A DNA stretch of 37,546 bases from an uncultured Sulfurovum sp. (GTDB lineage Bacteria > Campylobacterota > Campylobacteria > Campylobacterales > Sulfurovaceae), in the NCBI GenBank assembly GCA_902727995.1, contig CACVAZ010000117.1, positions 55,945 through 93,490 on the forward strand, read 5' to 3'. How positions within the stretch are numbered: the first letter of the stretch is position 1; every line of letters starts with the position of its first letter. A program made the position numbers and the translations under genes. Under the pieces are notes generated by a model, which worked only from the letters and a program-made list of their open reading frames with translations, ran no database searches and was not told where the DNA came from. Below, in pieces: positions 24,518-34,700 of this stretch.

Positions 24518-25281
24518 AACTCTATTTCTCCTTGTGGTTCGAAGGTTCCAATATTACAAGAAAAGGCTTCTAGACTAATGTTCTTGTCAAGTTCTTTAAC
24601 GCCACTCTTGGAAGTTAGAGCTACTTTGATGTGTTTAATATTACTAGGAACACTACTTGTCAGTGCTAATTGTCCTCCAATGTTTGTCTGTACCGAAAGA
24701 ACAGAATTCACAGGAGCATCTTTTCGGTAGGAAACCTTGGTATGCATATTGAGTCCAATATCCACATAATCCCCAATGTCTGCTGTACTATCTTGATTGT
24801 TGTAAACAGTAATACCTAAATTACTATTGGCATAATCATCGACATCATCAAAGTGAGTGAAATCAGACTCATTCATGTCACTATTTGTGCTATTGAGGTC
24901 AGGACCAAAGCTAGGTGAGGGGGTATAAACTTGACTTCCTCCTACAAGTGAAATTCTTCCTGATACCCCTTTGAGTCCTGCAATGCTTCCAGCATTAAAA
25001 TTAAAAGGTGTTATCGTTTGCTGGGTGTCCAAAATGGGAGATGTTCCAATGGCAAGATTGGCATTGGCTTCATCCCAATTCATAGATAAAATGACTCCTG
25101 TCTGTGCAGCAGCAGCAGCAATGGCTTCTTGTTGGAGGGCAACATTACTACTACGAATTGATTGTTGAATTAGCATGGGACTTGAAAGTAATACAATTCC
25201 AATAATCACCAAAGCAAAGATAAGTTCTATCATTGCAATGGCAGGTTTAGATTTTTTTATACTGATGCTTTCTTTGCTCAT
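24514..25281 (-). CDS. Type IV prepilin-like protein (MshC/D position)
   Basis: This 255-residue protein has a long leader (MSKESISIKKSKPA) followed by IAMIELIFALVIIGIVLLSS, a pilin N-terminal helix with Glu-5 and Ala at -1. The track begins at a TTG at 25293, inside the end of the upstream gene. The ATG at 25281, 5 bases after that gene's stop, is preferred, although no strong ribosome-binding site is visible and re-initiation is likely. The globular part is rich in Asn, Ser and Asp (DLNSTNSDMNESDFTHFDDVDD), perhaps a calcium-binding loop; this is inference. It overlaps the next gene by 4 bases. Confidence 0.75.
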   Translation of the reverse strand: MSKESISIKKSKPAIAMIELIFALVIIGIVLLSSPMLIQQSIRSSNVALQQEAIAAAAAQTGVILSMNWDEANANLAIGTSPILDTQQTITPFNFNAGSIAGLKGVSGRISLVGGSQVYTPSPSFGPDLNSTNSDMNESDFTHFDDVDDYANSNLGITVYNNQDSTADIGDYVDIGLNMHTKVSYRKDAPVNSVLSVQTNIGGQLALTSSVPSNIKHIKVALTSKSGVKELDKNISLEAFSCNIGTFEPQGEIEL

Positions 25282-25286
25282 TTTCT

Positions 25287-28200
25287 TTACCAATCCATTT
25301 TACCATTAGCATCAATTTTTTTAGTAATTTCAGCCTGATTTCCCTCAACTCCAATTCCTGTTAAAGCTGAAATATCTTTAATTGCTAGTCTGAAGAAAGG
25401 AATACCTGCACTGTTGTCTGTGTTCTTGTGGTAGCGTAACCATGGTTGCGTATTTATCTCTATTTCAGTTTTAGTTAATGTTTCAGGAACACTTTTACTG
25501 TATTTGACATAGATATTATTAATTCTTCCATTTAAAAATGAAGGAATAATTGCTGGTTCGATTTGAAAATCACTATTACTACTGATTAAACTGCTAACAT
25601 TACTATCTAGCTTACTATTATGTTCACGATCAACGTACCAGCCTAAATCAGTTTTTTGTGTATTAAATCCAATGTTTTTAAGGTTCATATCATTGTCACA
25701 CCAAGATCTATTTTTAGAAATTTTACAATAAATCTCTACCATCAGTGGGGTATGAATTATTTTTTTAGTGGTTTCAGGATAAACTTCTTTATCGGAGCGA
25801 ATACGTGCGTAGAAAAAAGTCCTTGTTTGGTCAATGATACCTGAGTTCTTTTTGTGCAAAGCTTCTTGCTCTTTGCCTTCTCTCATTGACTTACTTGCCG
25901 TTGAATTGGCATCAAAGGCAACAAAATTAACTTGTATTGGATTCGTGGCTTCATTATAATGTTTTTCCATATTATAAGAGACTTTTAAACTTGTATTTCC
26001 CTCATTTTCATCTAAAAAATCATTGGCTTTAATGTGAATATTTTTAAAATAACTTACATCTCCATTAAGTCCATTAAGTTTGACAATCTGTTGAGGATAA
26101 ACAGGCGTTCCGTTGGAGGTTTTAATCTCTACTTTTCCTTGTTCATCACTATAGTTTTCTTTAAAAGTAGGTATAAAATTTAAAGAAAGTTCAACATCGT
26201 TAGCAAGACAGCTTTTGCTAAAGTTAGTTAGCTTTTGTCCATTCTTATCTTCAGCAATAATCGTACTGCTAATTTCTACAGCCATTTCATCGCTATCATT
26301 AAGATTATTGGTGTAGAGGTAAGCTCGTCCATCTTTGTTGGAGTTATTGAACGTCATGTTTGTTAGATTAAAGGCATAGGGTTGAAAATGTATTTTTAAA
26401 TCCTTATAACTATCTCCTTCATTCGATGCAATATTACACCCTACTTTTCCACTACTATTGGGAATATTACTAGCACTGTTTAAGACACAGCCTATATTAT
26501 TTAGGTTTTTGTTAATATCTGTCCAGTTAACATCTTCGATGTGCAGGGTATATTGTCCAACATTGGTATGTGTGAAAGTTGCATTGATTTTGGAATCTTT
26601 AAAATTGTATTCTTTAGGGTAGTTCTTTTCATCAGCACATTGCATTGTGCTATTTTTATTAAAAATAAGGGTGCTGTTGAGTTCTTTAGCATTATCTGTT
26701 TCATAATTTTCAATAAGGTTAGTCGTTCCATAGGGTGTTGCTTTGGTGAAAAGAGTGTAATTATACCCCGTGCTTAAATTAAGATAGTCATTCTCCAAGT
26801 AACTGCTATCACGATAAAGAGTATTGTTAAATTCATTACTCTCTTTGATGCTTACATGAAAATGAGCTGGACGTATGGCAAAACTATGTGAGTAATTACT
26901 CGACTCATTTGTGGTTAGTGCTTTTATGGCGTAATCATTTGAATTGGTATAGCTACCATAAACTAAAGTTCCATTTTCATCAACAAGATAAGAAACACGG
27001 TAGTTTGCCAATCGAGTTGCTCTATCAATCTTAATATCTTGCAGGACATCATAACGGTTACTACTGCTATCTCCTAGATGAACATATTTTGTATAGAGAA
27101 TATCATTCGTTAGCGTAGTATTTCTATCTAAGAGTTCCACTTTAAGAGTTATATTCTTAACCATTTGAGGATCATCATTTTTGTCATATCCTACTAAACT
27201 GTAGTCAAAAGCACGACCTGATATTTGAGTGTAAAGATTTTCTTTAAGCGACTGTGGATTGTTTTCAACGTCCTTGCTATTAGTCCGTTCTACAGCAAAA
27301 CGAAGTGTATCATCCCCTTCAATAGTTGCCATCATCACTGTATCATCAAGTAAAAGATTAAATGCATTTGAAAGCATCACATAGAATGTTTCACTCCCCT
27401 CTTTTAGTGTATCTCCTTTGACATAAATGGTAATGGTTTGTTCTTGTGTTCCTGCTGGAAAAACAACTGTGCCACTACTTGGAATATAATCACTATCACT
27501 CATTGCTGTTCCATTACTTGTGGCATATTGAACTGATCTATTTGTTAATCCAACCTCACTTAGTCGTAAAGTAAAGGTAAAGGCTTTTGTCCCACTGTCT
27601 CCCTCGGTATGGCTAATGTCCTTAAGTAAAATAGTAGGAAAATTATGAAGGGTTTTCATGCTATAATCTTCGACTTCTCCATCAAGTGCTGAACCTGTTG
27701 CATTTAACTCTTGTTGTGAACTGTATCTGAAACGTGCATAAATATTTTCACCATTAAAATTAAGCTTAGCCACATCAGAAGCGTTCACTTGAAGGTAAAT
27801 GCTTCCACTAGAACCATCAACATCTTTAGCAATCTGTTCTGAGACGGTAAATTGACCATCTCTATTCCAATCAATCCATGCATTAAGATAGCCAGAACCT
27901 TTTGTTTCTATGTTGATGTTGTTCAAAGAATTGAGCGAAGTAATTTGATAGCCTTGCAGTGACACAGTTCCTATTTTTACGCCATCATCTTGTTCATCTA
28001 AATTAGCATTTACTGATGGTTTTCCATTATTTTCATTGCTTACTCCATTCCCTAAGTAAATTGTAGGGTTACCATAGCTAGGCAAGGAGTGTCTAGCACC
28101 ATTGCTTTCTAGTTTGGTTGGATAATTTTCAGGTAAATCTCCAAAATCAAATTTAAACTCTGCATCCGTACACATTGCTCCATCATTAAGACTTACTTTG

Positions 28201-31200
28201 GTACTTTCTGCAAACCATACAGCTTCTGCTGAATTGGCTACATCGATTCGATAAATATTACCACTCTTGTTGTCATAGATATAATAAAATCCACTAGCAT
28301 CAAAAAAACTTGCACCAAAACCTCTATTGCCTACTAAAGAGGTGTCTTGTTTTGATAGTTCTTGACCTGTTAATGGATCTATTTTATAGAGGTACTTCGT
28401 ACCATTTCCATTATTGACAGCATAAAGTTTATTGTCTTTAGGGTTAAATCCCCAATCAGCAGTAGTTAAATTAAAACTTAATTCAAATTCTCTAATTTTT
28501 GTAAGATAAGTTAATGATTTTGGATCAAGATCTATAACCACAACCCTTTGACCATTACCATTAACCTTTAGATAAAGATGACCATTATTATCTACATCAC
28601 CAACATAGGAATCAAATCCATCAAGTCCTGATATAAGAAAGTCTTCAGTTATCCAGTCTCCTTGCTTATCCATACCAATTCGTGAAATCGTACCATTTTG
28701 TGTTGTATGGTTATATCCCCAAAAATAACCATCTTTTTTGTTAAACCCTAAGGCATTGATATTATCATCAGATACATTATTTTTAATCGAGGTCATTTCT
28801 CCATTTGCAAGATTTAGAGCATTGATATCAGTTGGTTTATTTTGAAACATAAAGGCTGTTTGTAAACAACCAATGGGATTGCTCTCTTCATTGTCATCAT
28901 TTATAATGGTAGCTAGAGCAGTCACGGATTCAGGAGTAAAAATAGCATTGCTAATATTGGTTAATTCGAGCGTAAAAGTTTCATTGTCTTCAACTTGAGT
29001 ATCTCCCTTGATTAGCACTGAAATACTTGTACCATTAGCATCTTTAGGAATGATAATACTCTCTCCTTGGGCGATTGAATCTTCTTGATAGTCTTCTCCT
29101 AGCATGGCTGTATTATCACTCAATTTGTAGCTAAAGCTAATCTCTTTGGGGGCTGGTCTATTGAGTACAATGTTAAAGAACATCTGTGTTGTACTTGTAT
29201 CTCCTTCTACTATAGAAGGATTCGATGCAATACTGATTGAAGCATTTTCAATGGCTATTTGTGTACCATTACAAGAAAGCCCTTCGATGTCTCCGTCTGC
29301 ATTGGTAATGGCAGATGGAACCAATACACCTGTTTGAAGATTTACTTTATAAAGTCTTTTTCCATCAAGGTCATCTCGTCCTTCATCTTCTACATAAAGA
29401 TTACCATCACTAGCAAAAGCCAAACCTTCAGCATCAGCTAAATTTTGTAATCGAGTTACAAAAGTTGTCAATCCTGTTTTTAGGTCAATACTATAAAGTG
29501 GTGGTTTGAGATTAGAATAATCATAGTCATCAATAGCATAACCTAAACCTGTAAGAGGATCAATTGCCAAACTTGATAAGTCAACATTGGTATTTTTAGG
29601 ATAACCATCAAGTACCGTCCAATTGTCAGGGTCAAATGCATATAGTTTAGAGTCATATTCACCACTAATAATGTAGAGTATTTCTTTGTTTAAAACAGGG
29701 TCAAAGTAAAATTCAGCCCCATCCACAGCTCCTGAAATAATGTTGTTTTTAACTTTTTCAGTAGCACCACTGTTTACATTTATTGTGTATAAATCACTTG
29801 GTCCAGAATCATCACTATTTCCTTGAAAAGCATAAAAAGTATGATTACTCGCTCTATAAGCTGAACCCTCACCATTAAACTGTTTGTCGATATTAACAAC
29901 AGAGGCAAAAGGCAAAGGATCTCCATTGGGAATCATAGAGACTTTATAGAGTTTTTTATTATTATCAGTTAGTGCATAACAAGTGGCTGATGAAGTTTCG
30001 CTTGATGGGTCTGAACAGTCATTAAACTCTACATGAAGGTAGGGTGCTTTTGATGAAGAACCATCATAAGAATCAGCAACACGTTTTCCATTTCCTGAGA
30101 TAATAAATGCCATGGCATTACCATTATTCCATCCGTCTTTATTGACTATTTCTTGAACAATACTCTTTAAATCACTTGTTCTCTGTTCAGAATCTTGTTT
30201 GTTTTTATTCATCCATGCTTCAGGTGACCAAGATACAAAGGCTGTTGTTTTATTTCTATTGCTTATATTATAAGCCGTAGAAATAAATTGAGATGCATGG
30301 TTCGTACTTTCTCCATAAATGGTTAAGTTGGTAGAGTCTGAATCTTTTTCTTCTGAGGTAAATTGGATGTAGGCATTGGTAATACTCGCTCCTTTTGGAA
30401 TAGAGAGATTTTGAAAACGAAGTCCTATTATTTGTTGGTGATCCTCTTGTGTCATCTCTAGGTCACTGCTTCCAATGTTCATGTTCCCATTACTTACTCG
30501 CTCTTCAGCATCGTCATCATCATCAGATATTTTTACTTCAATTGATGAGGGATTTTCGGTACATGCCAGTTCACTAATTATTTCATCATCATTCATAATA
30601 GTGGCTATGGCAGTTACTGATTCAGGAGTAAAAGTAGCATTGTCTATGTTGCTTAATTTTAGGGTAAAAGTTTCATTGTCTTCAACTTTAGTATCTCCTT
30701 TTATTAGTACAGAAATACTGGTAGAGTCAGCATTTTTAGGAATGCTAATGGTTTGCCCTTGTGCGATTGAACCTTCTTGATAGTCTTCCCCAAATATCGC
30801 AGAATTATTACTTAAGGTGTACTCGAAGGTAATTTTTTTTGGAGCTGGTTTATTTAGTATTATATTAAATAACATTTCTTTTAGACCACTGTCTCCTTCT
30901 GTTATAGAAGGATTTGATTCAATGCTAAGGGAAGGGTTGTCAATAAGTTCAATGGATGTGGTGATTTTAAAGTTGGATTCAACAGTTTGTCTTTCTGCCC
31001 AAAACATATCAAAATTATAGGTATTTCCAATGACTAAATCTAAGTTGTCTAAGTTAACAGACTTTTCTTCTTTACCATGAATTCCTCCAATATCAACAGC
31101 CAATTTATTATTAATAAACACCCAAACATCATCATCCCCAGAAAAGGTAAATATTTCGCCACCTTGATAGGTAAATTGAGAGTGTATTTCATAGGTCATA

Positions 31201-31643
31201 TGATAATTATGTTCTTGTCCCTCATTGCCAAAAAGCTGATTATCTAAGGGAAAAAAACCTTCATAGTTCACGTTTGAAGTTTCGCCCATAGGATTAGTCT
31301 CACTGTCATAAACATACACATTGTTTTGTTTTTCTAAGGTAATGGTATAAGGCATTGATTGATTAACTCCTGAAACATCATTGTACCATTGATTAAAAGT
31401 ATTGTGAGTTGTTGAGTTTTTTGTAGAATTATTAAAAACAGGATTTCTATTTTCATCAAGTTGATCTTGTACCATTCCGTAGTCTAATCCAGCAAAATTC
31501 CAATTATTAAATTCTGCATAAAGTTCAAAATCGGGGTGAGAACTTTTAAAGTCTCTTAGAGTACCCGATAAGGTAATGCTTTGAGAATAAAGGGTCAAAG
31601 TACTAAAAGAAAGTAAAAAAATTAATTTAAAAATATTTTTCAA
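25287..31643 (-). CDS. Giant secreted modular protein: fibro-slime, Calx-beta, GEVED, shared C-terminal module
   Basis: This 2118-residue predicted surface protein starts at TTG, supported by an AAAAAGGA site 7 bases upstream and a clean signal peptide (IFKLIFLLSFSTLTLYS). About residues 20-232 form a fibro-slime/PA14-like domain with FSGDDDVWVFINNKLAVDIGGIHG. Calx-beta domains lie at about 244-351, 801-917 and 1337-1444; the first two are close duplicates. Between them are a domain of unknown type (about 360-541) and a propeller-like region (about 545-800). A DUF6923-like region (about 925-1161) and a GEVED domain (about 1169-1327, DGEVEDY) follow. The last 670 residues match the C-terminus of the neighbouring 1816-residue protein, with six conserved Cys and the ending GKMDW. 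Position next to pilin-like genes suggests an MshQ-like pilus-associated adhesin; this is inference. Confidence 0.85.
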   Translation of the reverse strand: MKNIFKLIFLLSFSTLTLYSQSITLSGTLRDFKSSHPDFELYAEFNNWNFAGLDYGMVQDQLDENRNPVFNNSTKNSTTHNTFNQWYNDVSGVNQSMPYTITLEKQNNVYVYDSETNPMGETSNVNYEGFFPLDNQLFGNEGQEHNYHMTYEIHSQFTYQGGEIFTFSGDDDVWVFINNKLAVDIGGIHGKEEKSVNLDNLDLVIGNTYNFDMFWAERQTVESNFKITTSIELIDNPSLSIESNPSITEGDSGLKEMLFNIILNKPAPKKITFEYTLSNNSAIFGEDYQEGSIAQGQTISIPKNADSTSISVLIKGDTKVEDNETFTLKLSNIDNATFTPESVTAIATIMNDDEIISELACTENPSSIEVKISDDDDDAEERVSNGNMNIGSSDLEMTQEDHQQIIGLRFQNLSIPKGASITNAYIQFTSEEKDSDSTNLTIYGESTNHASQFISTAYNISNRNKTTAFVSWSPEAWMNKNKQDSEQRTSDLKSIVQEIVNKDGWNNGNAMAFIISGNGKRVADSYDGSSSKAPYLHVEFNDCSDPSSETSSATCYALTDNNKKLYKVSMIPNGDPLPFASVVNIDKQFNGEGSAYRASNHTFYAFQGNSDDSGPSDLYTINVNSGATEKVKNNIISGAVDGAEFYFDPVLNKEILYIISGEYDSKLYAFDPDNWTVLDGYPKNTNVDLSSLAIDPLTGLGYAIDDYDYSNLKPPLYSIDLKTGLTTFVTRLQNLADAEGLAFASDGNLYVEDEGRDDLDGKRLYKVNLQTGVLVPSAITNADGDIEGLSCNGTQIAIENASISIASNPSIVEGDTSTTQMFFNIVLNRPAPKEISFSYKLSDNTAMLGEDYQEDSIAQGESIIIPKDANGTSISVLIKGDTQVEDNETFTLELTNISNAIFTPESVTALATIINDDNEESNPIGCLQTAFMFQNKPTDINALNLANGEMTSIKNNVSDDNINALGFNKKDGYFWGYNHTTQNGTISRIGMDKQGDWITEDFLISGLDGFDSYVGDVDNNGHLYLKVNGNGQRVVVIDLDPKSLTYLTKIREFELSFNLTTADWGFNPKDNKLYAVNNGNGTKYLYKIDPLTGQELSKQDTSLVGNRGFGASFFDASGFYYIYDNKSGNIYRIDVANSAEAVWFAESTKVSLNDGAMCTDAEFKFDFGDLPENYPTKLESNGARHSLPSYGNPTIYLGNGVSNENNGKPSVNANLDEQDDGVKIGTVSLQGYQITSLNSLNNINIETKGSGYLNAWIDWNRDGQFTVSEQIAKDVDGSSGSIYLQVNASDVAKLNFNGENIYARFRYSSQQELNATGSALDGEVEDYSMKTLHNFPTILLKDISHTEGDSGTKAFTFTLRLSEVGLTNRSVQYATSNGTAMSDSDYIPSSGTVVFPAGTQEQTITIYVKGDTLKEGSETFYVMLSNAFNLLLDDTVMMATIEGDDTLRFAVERTNSKDVENNPQSLKENLYTQISGRAFDYSLVGYDKNDDPQMVKNITLKVELLDRNTTLTNDILYTKYVHLGDSSSNRYDVLQDIKIDRATRLANYRVSYLVDENGTLVYGSYTNSNDYAIKALTTNESSNYSHSFAIRPAHFHVSIKESNEFNNTLYRDSSYLENDYLNLSTGYNYTLFTKATPYGTTNLIENYETDNAKELNSTLIFNKNSTMQCADEKNYPKEYNFKDSKINATFTHTNVGQYTLHIEDVNWTDINKNLNNIGCVLNSASNIPNSSGKVGCNIASNEGDSYKDLKIHFQPYAFNLTNMTFNNSNKDGRAYLYTNNLNDSDEMAVEISSTIIAEDKNGQKLTNFSKSCLANDVELSLNFIPTFKENYSDEQGKVEIKTSNGTPVYPQQIVKLNGLNGDVSYFKNIHIKANDFLDENEGNTSLKVSYNMEKHYNEATNPIQVNFVAFDANSTASKSMREGKEQEALHKKNSGIIDQTRTFFYARIRSDKEVYPETTKKIIHTPLMVEIYCKISKNRSWCDNDMNLKNIGFNTQKTDLGWYVDREHNSKLDSNVSSLISSNSDFQIEPAIIPSFLNGRINNIYVKYSKSVPETLTKTEIEINTQPWLRYHKNTDNSAGIPFFRLAIKDISALTGIGVEGNQAEITKKIDANGKMDW
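28893..29243 (-). repeat. Calx-beta-encoding DNA repeat, copy B
   Basis: This stretch encodes the second Calx-beta domain and is closely similar in DNA to 30585-30935, including one identical run of 25 bases. The two copies are in direct orientation about 1.7 kb apart. Confidence 0.75.
30585..30935 (-). repeat. Calx-beta-encoding DNA repeat, copy A
   Basis: This is the partner of the repeat at 28893-29243. Both encode PSI(T/V)EGD, FGEDYQE-type or LGEDYQE, and VEDNETFTL stretches with most residues identical. Confidence 0.75.
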
Positions 31644-31710
31644 AATTAAATCCTTTTTATAATTTTATTTTAATAAAAGTATAATAGGCTTTTACTTCTT
31701 TTTAGGTTAA

Positions 31711-31735
31711 AATTTATATATTAAATATATAAATT
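31711..31735. other. Perfect AT-only hairpin between the two giant genes
   Basis: AATTTATATAT-TAA-ATATATAAATT has perfect 11-base arms and a 3-base loop. It lies in the 120-base gap after the 1816-residue gene and before the 2118-residue gene. It could weaken read-through, protect mRNA ends, or extrude as a cruciform. Confidence 0.55.
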
Positions 31736-31755
31736 AATAATAATTTAAGTTTATT

Positions 31756-31781
31756 AATCCATTTTACCAATCCATTTTACC
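31756..31781 (-). repeat. 13-base perfect tandem duplication spanning a stop codon
   Basis: AATCCATTTTACC occurs twice in a row. On the minus strand the first copy encodes the GKMD part of the 1816-residue protein's ending GKMDW. The second copy starts within the Trp codon region, supplies the TAA stop and runs into the untranslated region. Confidence 0.85.
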
Positions 31782-34700
31782 TACGGAATGCACTCCTGCT
31801 TTGGACTTGATGATGTTACCTGACTCTCCAATTCCTGTCCATTGGGAATCATCTTGATTGGTACAATTTACTACATAGTAAGGAGGCATCCCTTGTGGAT
31901 GATAATCGAGTACAGGATCGGTTCCAATGCTTATTTTAGTACTAGGAATAGTACAATTGTTAAAACTAGTAAGAACTACACCATTGCGTCCTGAGCTAAA
32001 TTTAACAGGAATGGGGGAAATGTTGACAACATTTGGATTGGGAGTGAGGGAAGTGACTTCTCCATCACTACTTTGGTCATGGTTGACCGAAAGATACCAC
32101 CCTTGTTGTTTTCTTGGACTACTTTCTATGACCGTATTATTTAAAATGCCTGTCTCTTGACAATAGGCTTTTGGGGCATTACAAAAGATATCGACATTCA
32201 AAGGGGTGCGAACTACTTTAGACTTTTTGAAGTAAATACGTGGATAATTTAATAGGTCAGAAGCCACTTGAGTAAAATAAAAATTACGTTCAATGCCATT
32301 GAAGTTTTTCTCTCCTTTAGGAACATGCTGCGTACTCTTATTGGTTTCACTGTAGGCTGTATCGGATTTCACATGAATGTTGTCAAACTTAATGTTGATG
32401 GGATTAATGGGCTGGGTTAAATGTTTTTGAATGTTGTAGCGTAAATCTAACTCGACCGAACCATTTTTTCCATCAAGAAATTTATCTGCTGTGATGTTTA
32501 ATTCATCAGTTACGTAGGCAAGAGTGTTGTAGTTTGAAAGATTATAGTCTTCATTGTTAAAACGTTCCATACGTATGATATTGACCTCTTCACGGCTATG
32601 GTTCCCTTCTATTGGAGCTGTTAAAATGGTTTTAGGAGCAGTAATGAGACCATCTTCACTTTTAAGACTTGCCAAAGGGGTGAGTAAAAGATCTTTTGCC
32701 ATACACGAATGGCTAAAGTTACTGGTACTAACATTATTTTTTCCTTGTGCCACAATCTCTCCTTTGAACTGCATTCCTGTCTGGTAATAGTTTTGGTTTA
32801 AAGGACTCATGTAAATAAAATCAGGATGGCTATTGTTGGGTAAATTATGTTGTGCTAAATCGACTTTAAATTGAAAAGGATAAAACGTTAAATCAATTCC
32901 ATGTTGCTTGACAGCAATGTTACAGCCTGAACGCTGGTTTGAATGGAGTGTTGCAGAAGTACTTTTTCCTAATTCACAATCACCTTTTACTCGGTCTACT
33001 TCTGCCCAGTCTTCATCCTCTGTTAAGGTTACATGGTATTTCCCAACATTATCATGCATAAAAGTTGAGCTATTAAATACACCATTAGCAAAAGTAATGT
33101 TTTGATTAATTCCTGTGGTATTAGCACAATGTGTTAATCCTGTATTGTTAAAATCAAAAGTTTCTGAAAAACTTTTATTGTAATCAAGAGCAGAATCATA
33201 GCTAAGATATTTGGTTGCAACCATAGAAAGATTATAATCATAACCTGCTGCTACTCTTAGATTGTGATTGGGATATTCGCTGGAAATTTTTTCACTGTTT
33301 CCATCAGAAATTTTGATAAAAAAACGTTCAGGACGAATGGAAAAATCATCTTTAGCATCATTGTAGGCTATGTTTGTAAAAGCATTAAAACAGGTTTTAG
33401 GTGCTGTGTTACAGTCTGCTTGAAGAATTCCTCCTTGCTCATCGAGCCCATAAGTAATGCGAAAGCGTACGTCTTTATGAGCAGGGAGCATTGCTAAATC
33501 GTCTATGGCTACATTGACCCCTGATAGGGCATTAATACGGCTAAGAGCAGGATTGTTTTTAATGTGATAATAGTTACGGTAAAGTACTTTTTGGTTTACG
33601 TCATCAAGTAATTCTACTTTGATGGTCACGTTGTCTAAAGCTTTTTCTTGGGTCATGTTTTCATCATAAAAAAGTACAGAATAATCAAAATCACGACCAA
33701 CTATTTGTGTGTACCAAGCATTTCTAGCCTCTGAGTTAATAATAGGATTGAGTCCTGAGTTGGTTCTTTCTATGTTAAAAGTACCGAGTAGTGGTTTAAA
33801 ACTTGAACCAAAGTAAATCGCATAATCTTCAACTTCTCCATCACTTGCTGATTCTGTAGCATTTAATGTGGCTGTGGATGAATATCTAAAACGCAGATAA
33901 GTTTTTGTATCTTCGATTAGTCCATCGTTAACATTAACACTAAGTGTATGTGTTCCTGTTGTTAATGCTAGTCCTGTAAAGATTTTTTCACCAATATCAT
34001 CAAAGTCTCCATCTATGTTGTAATCAATCCAAGCATTTAAATAACCAGCTTTTGAGACTTTTATTTTTAAGTCATGACTTGTATTTAAATCTAAAAATGC
34101 TCCATTTAAATTTGATCCATTTGCTAAATTTACCCCATCGTCATCATCTGTACCATTTAGATCATCTCCTGTTGCGTCTACATTGTGGTAGCTATGAATA
34201 TCATGGTCAACTTCGGTTCCCATGAAAATACCATTGTCAATATTATGTCTAGGTGTTCCATAACTTATGGGTGCATCACCACGGTCTGTAAATACCAGTG
34301 AAGCTGTGAGACAATTTGTTCCATCATTAAAGTCTGCTTCTTGGGAAGCAGATAAAAAAAACTTTTCGCCTGTGTTCAGATTAAATTCAAAGAATCCATT
34401 TCCCAAACTGTCATTGGCAAAAAATCGTCCATTAGCATCTGAAAAAGTTGAATCGAATTGGTAGCCTGTATGAGGAGAACCAAGGCTAGAGACAATACCT
34501 GTTGCTACATCAATTTTAACCAATGCTCCTCCATCAATAATCCCATGTAGGTATTTACCATCAGGTGTAAATGAGAAGTCCAATAACGAAATGGCTTTGT
34601 CTAAGGTAATTTCACTAACGCTTTTATCGGATAAATTGATTTTGAAAATTTTCTCATAGTCTTGTCCTGGTCCAGAGATATAATATTCATTGGCATAAAT

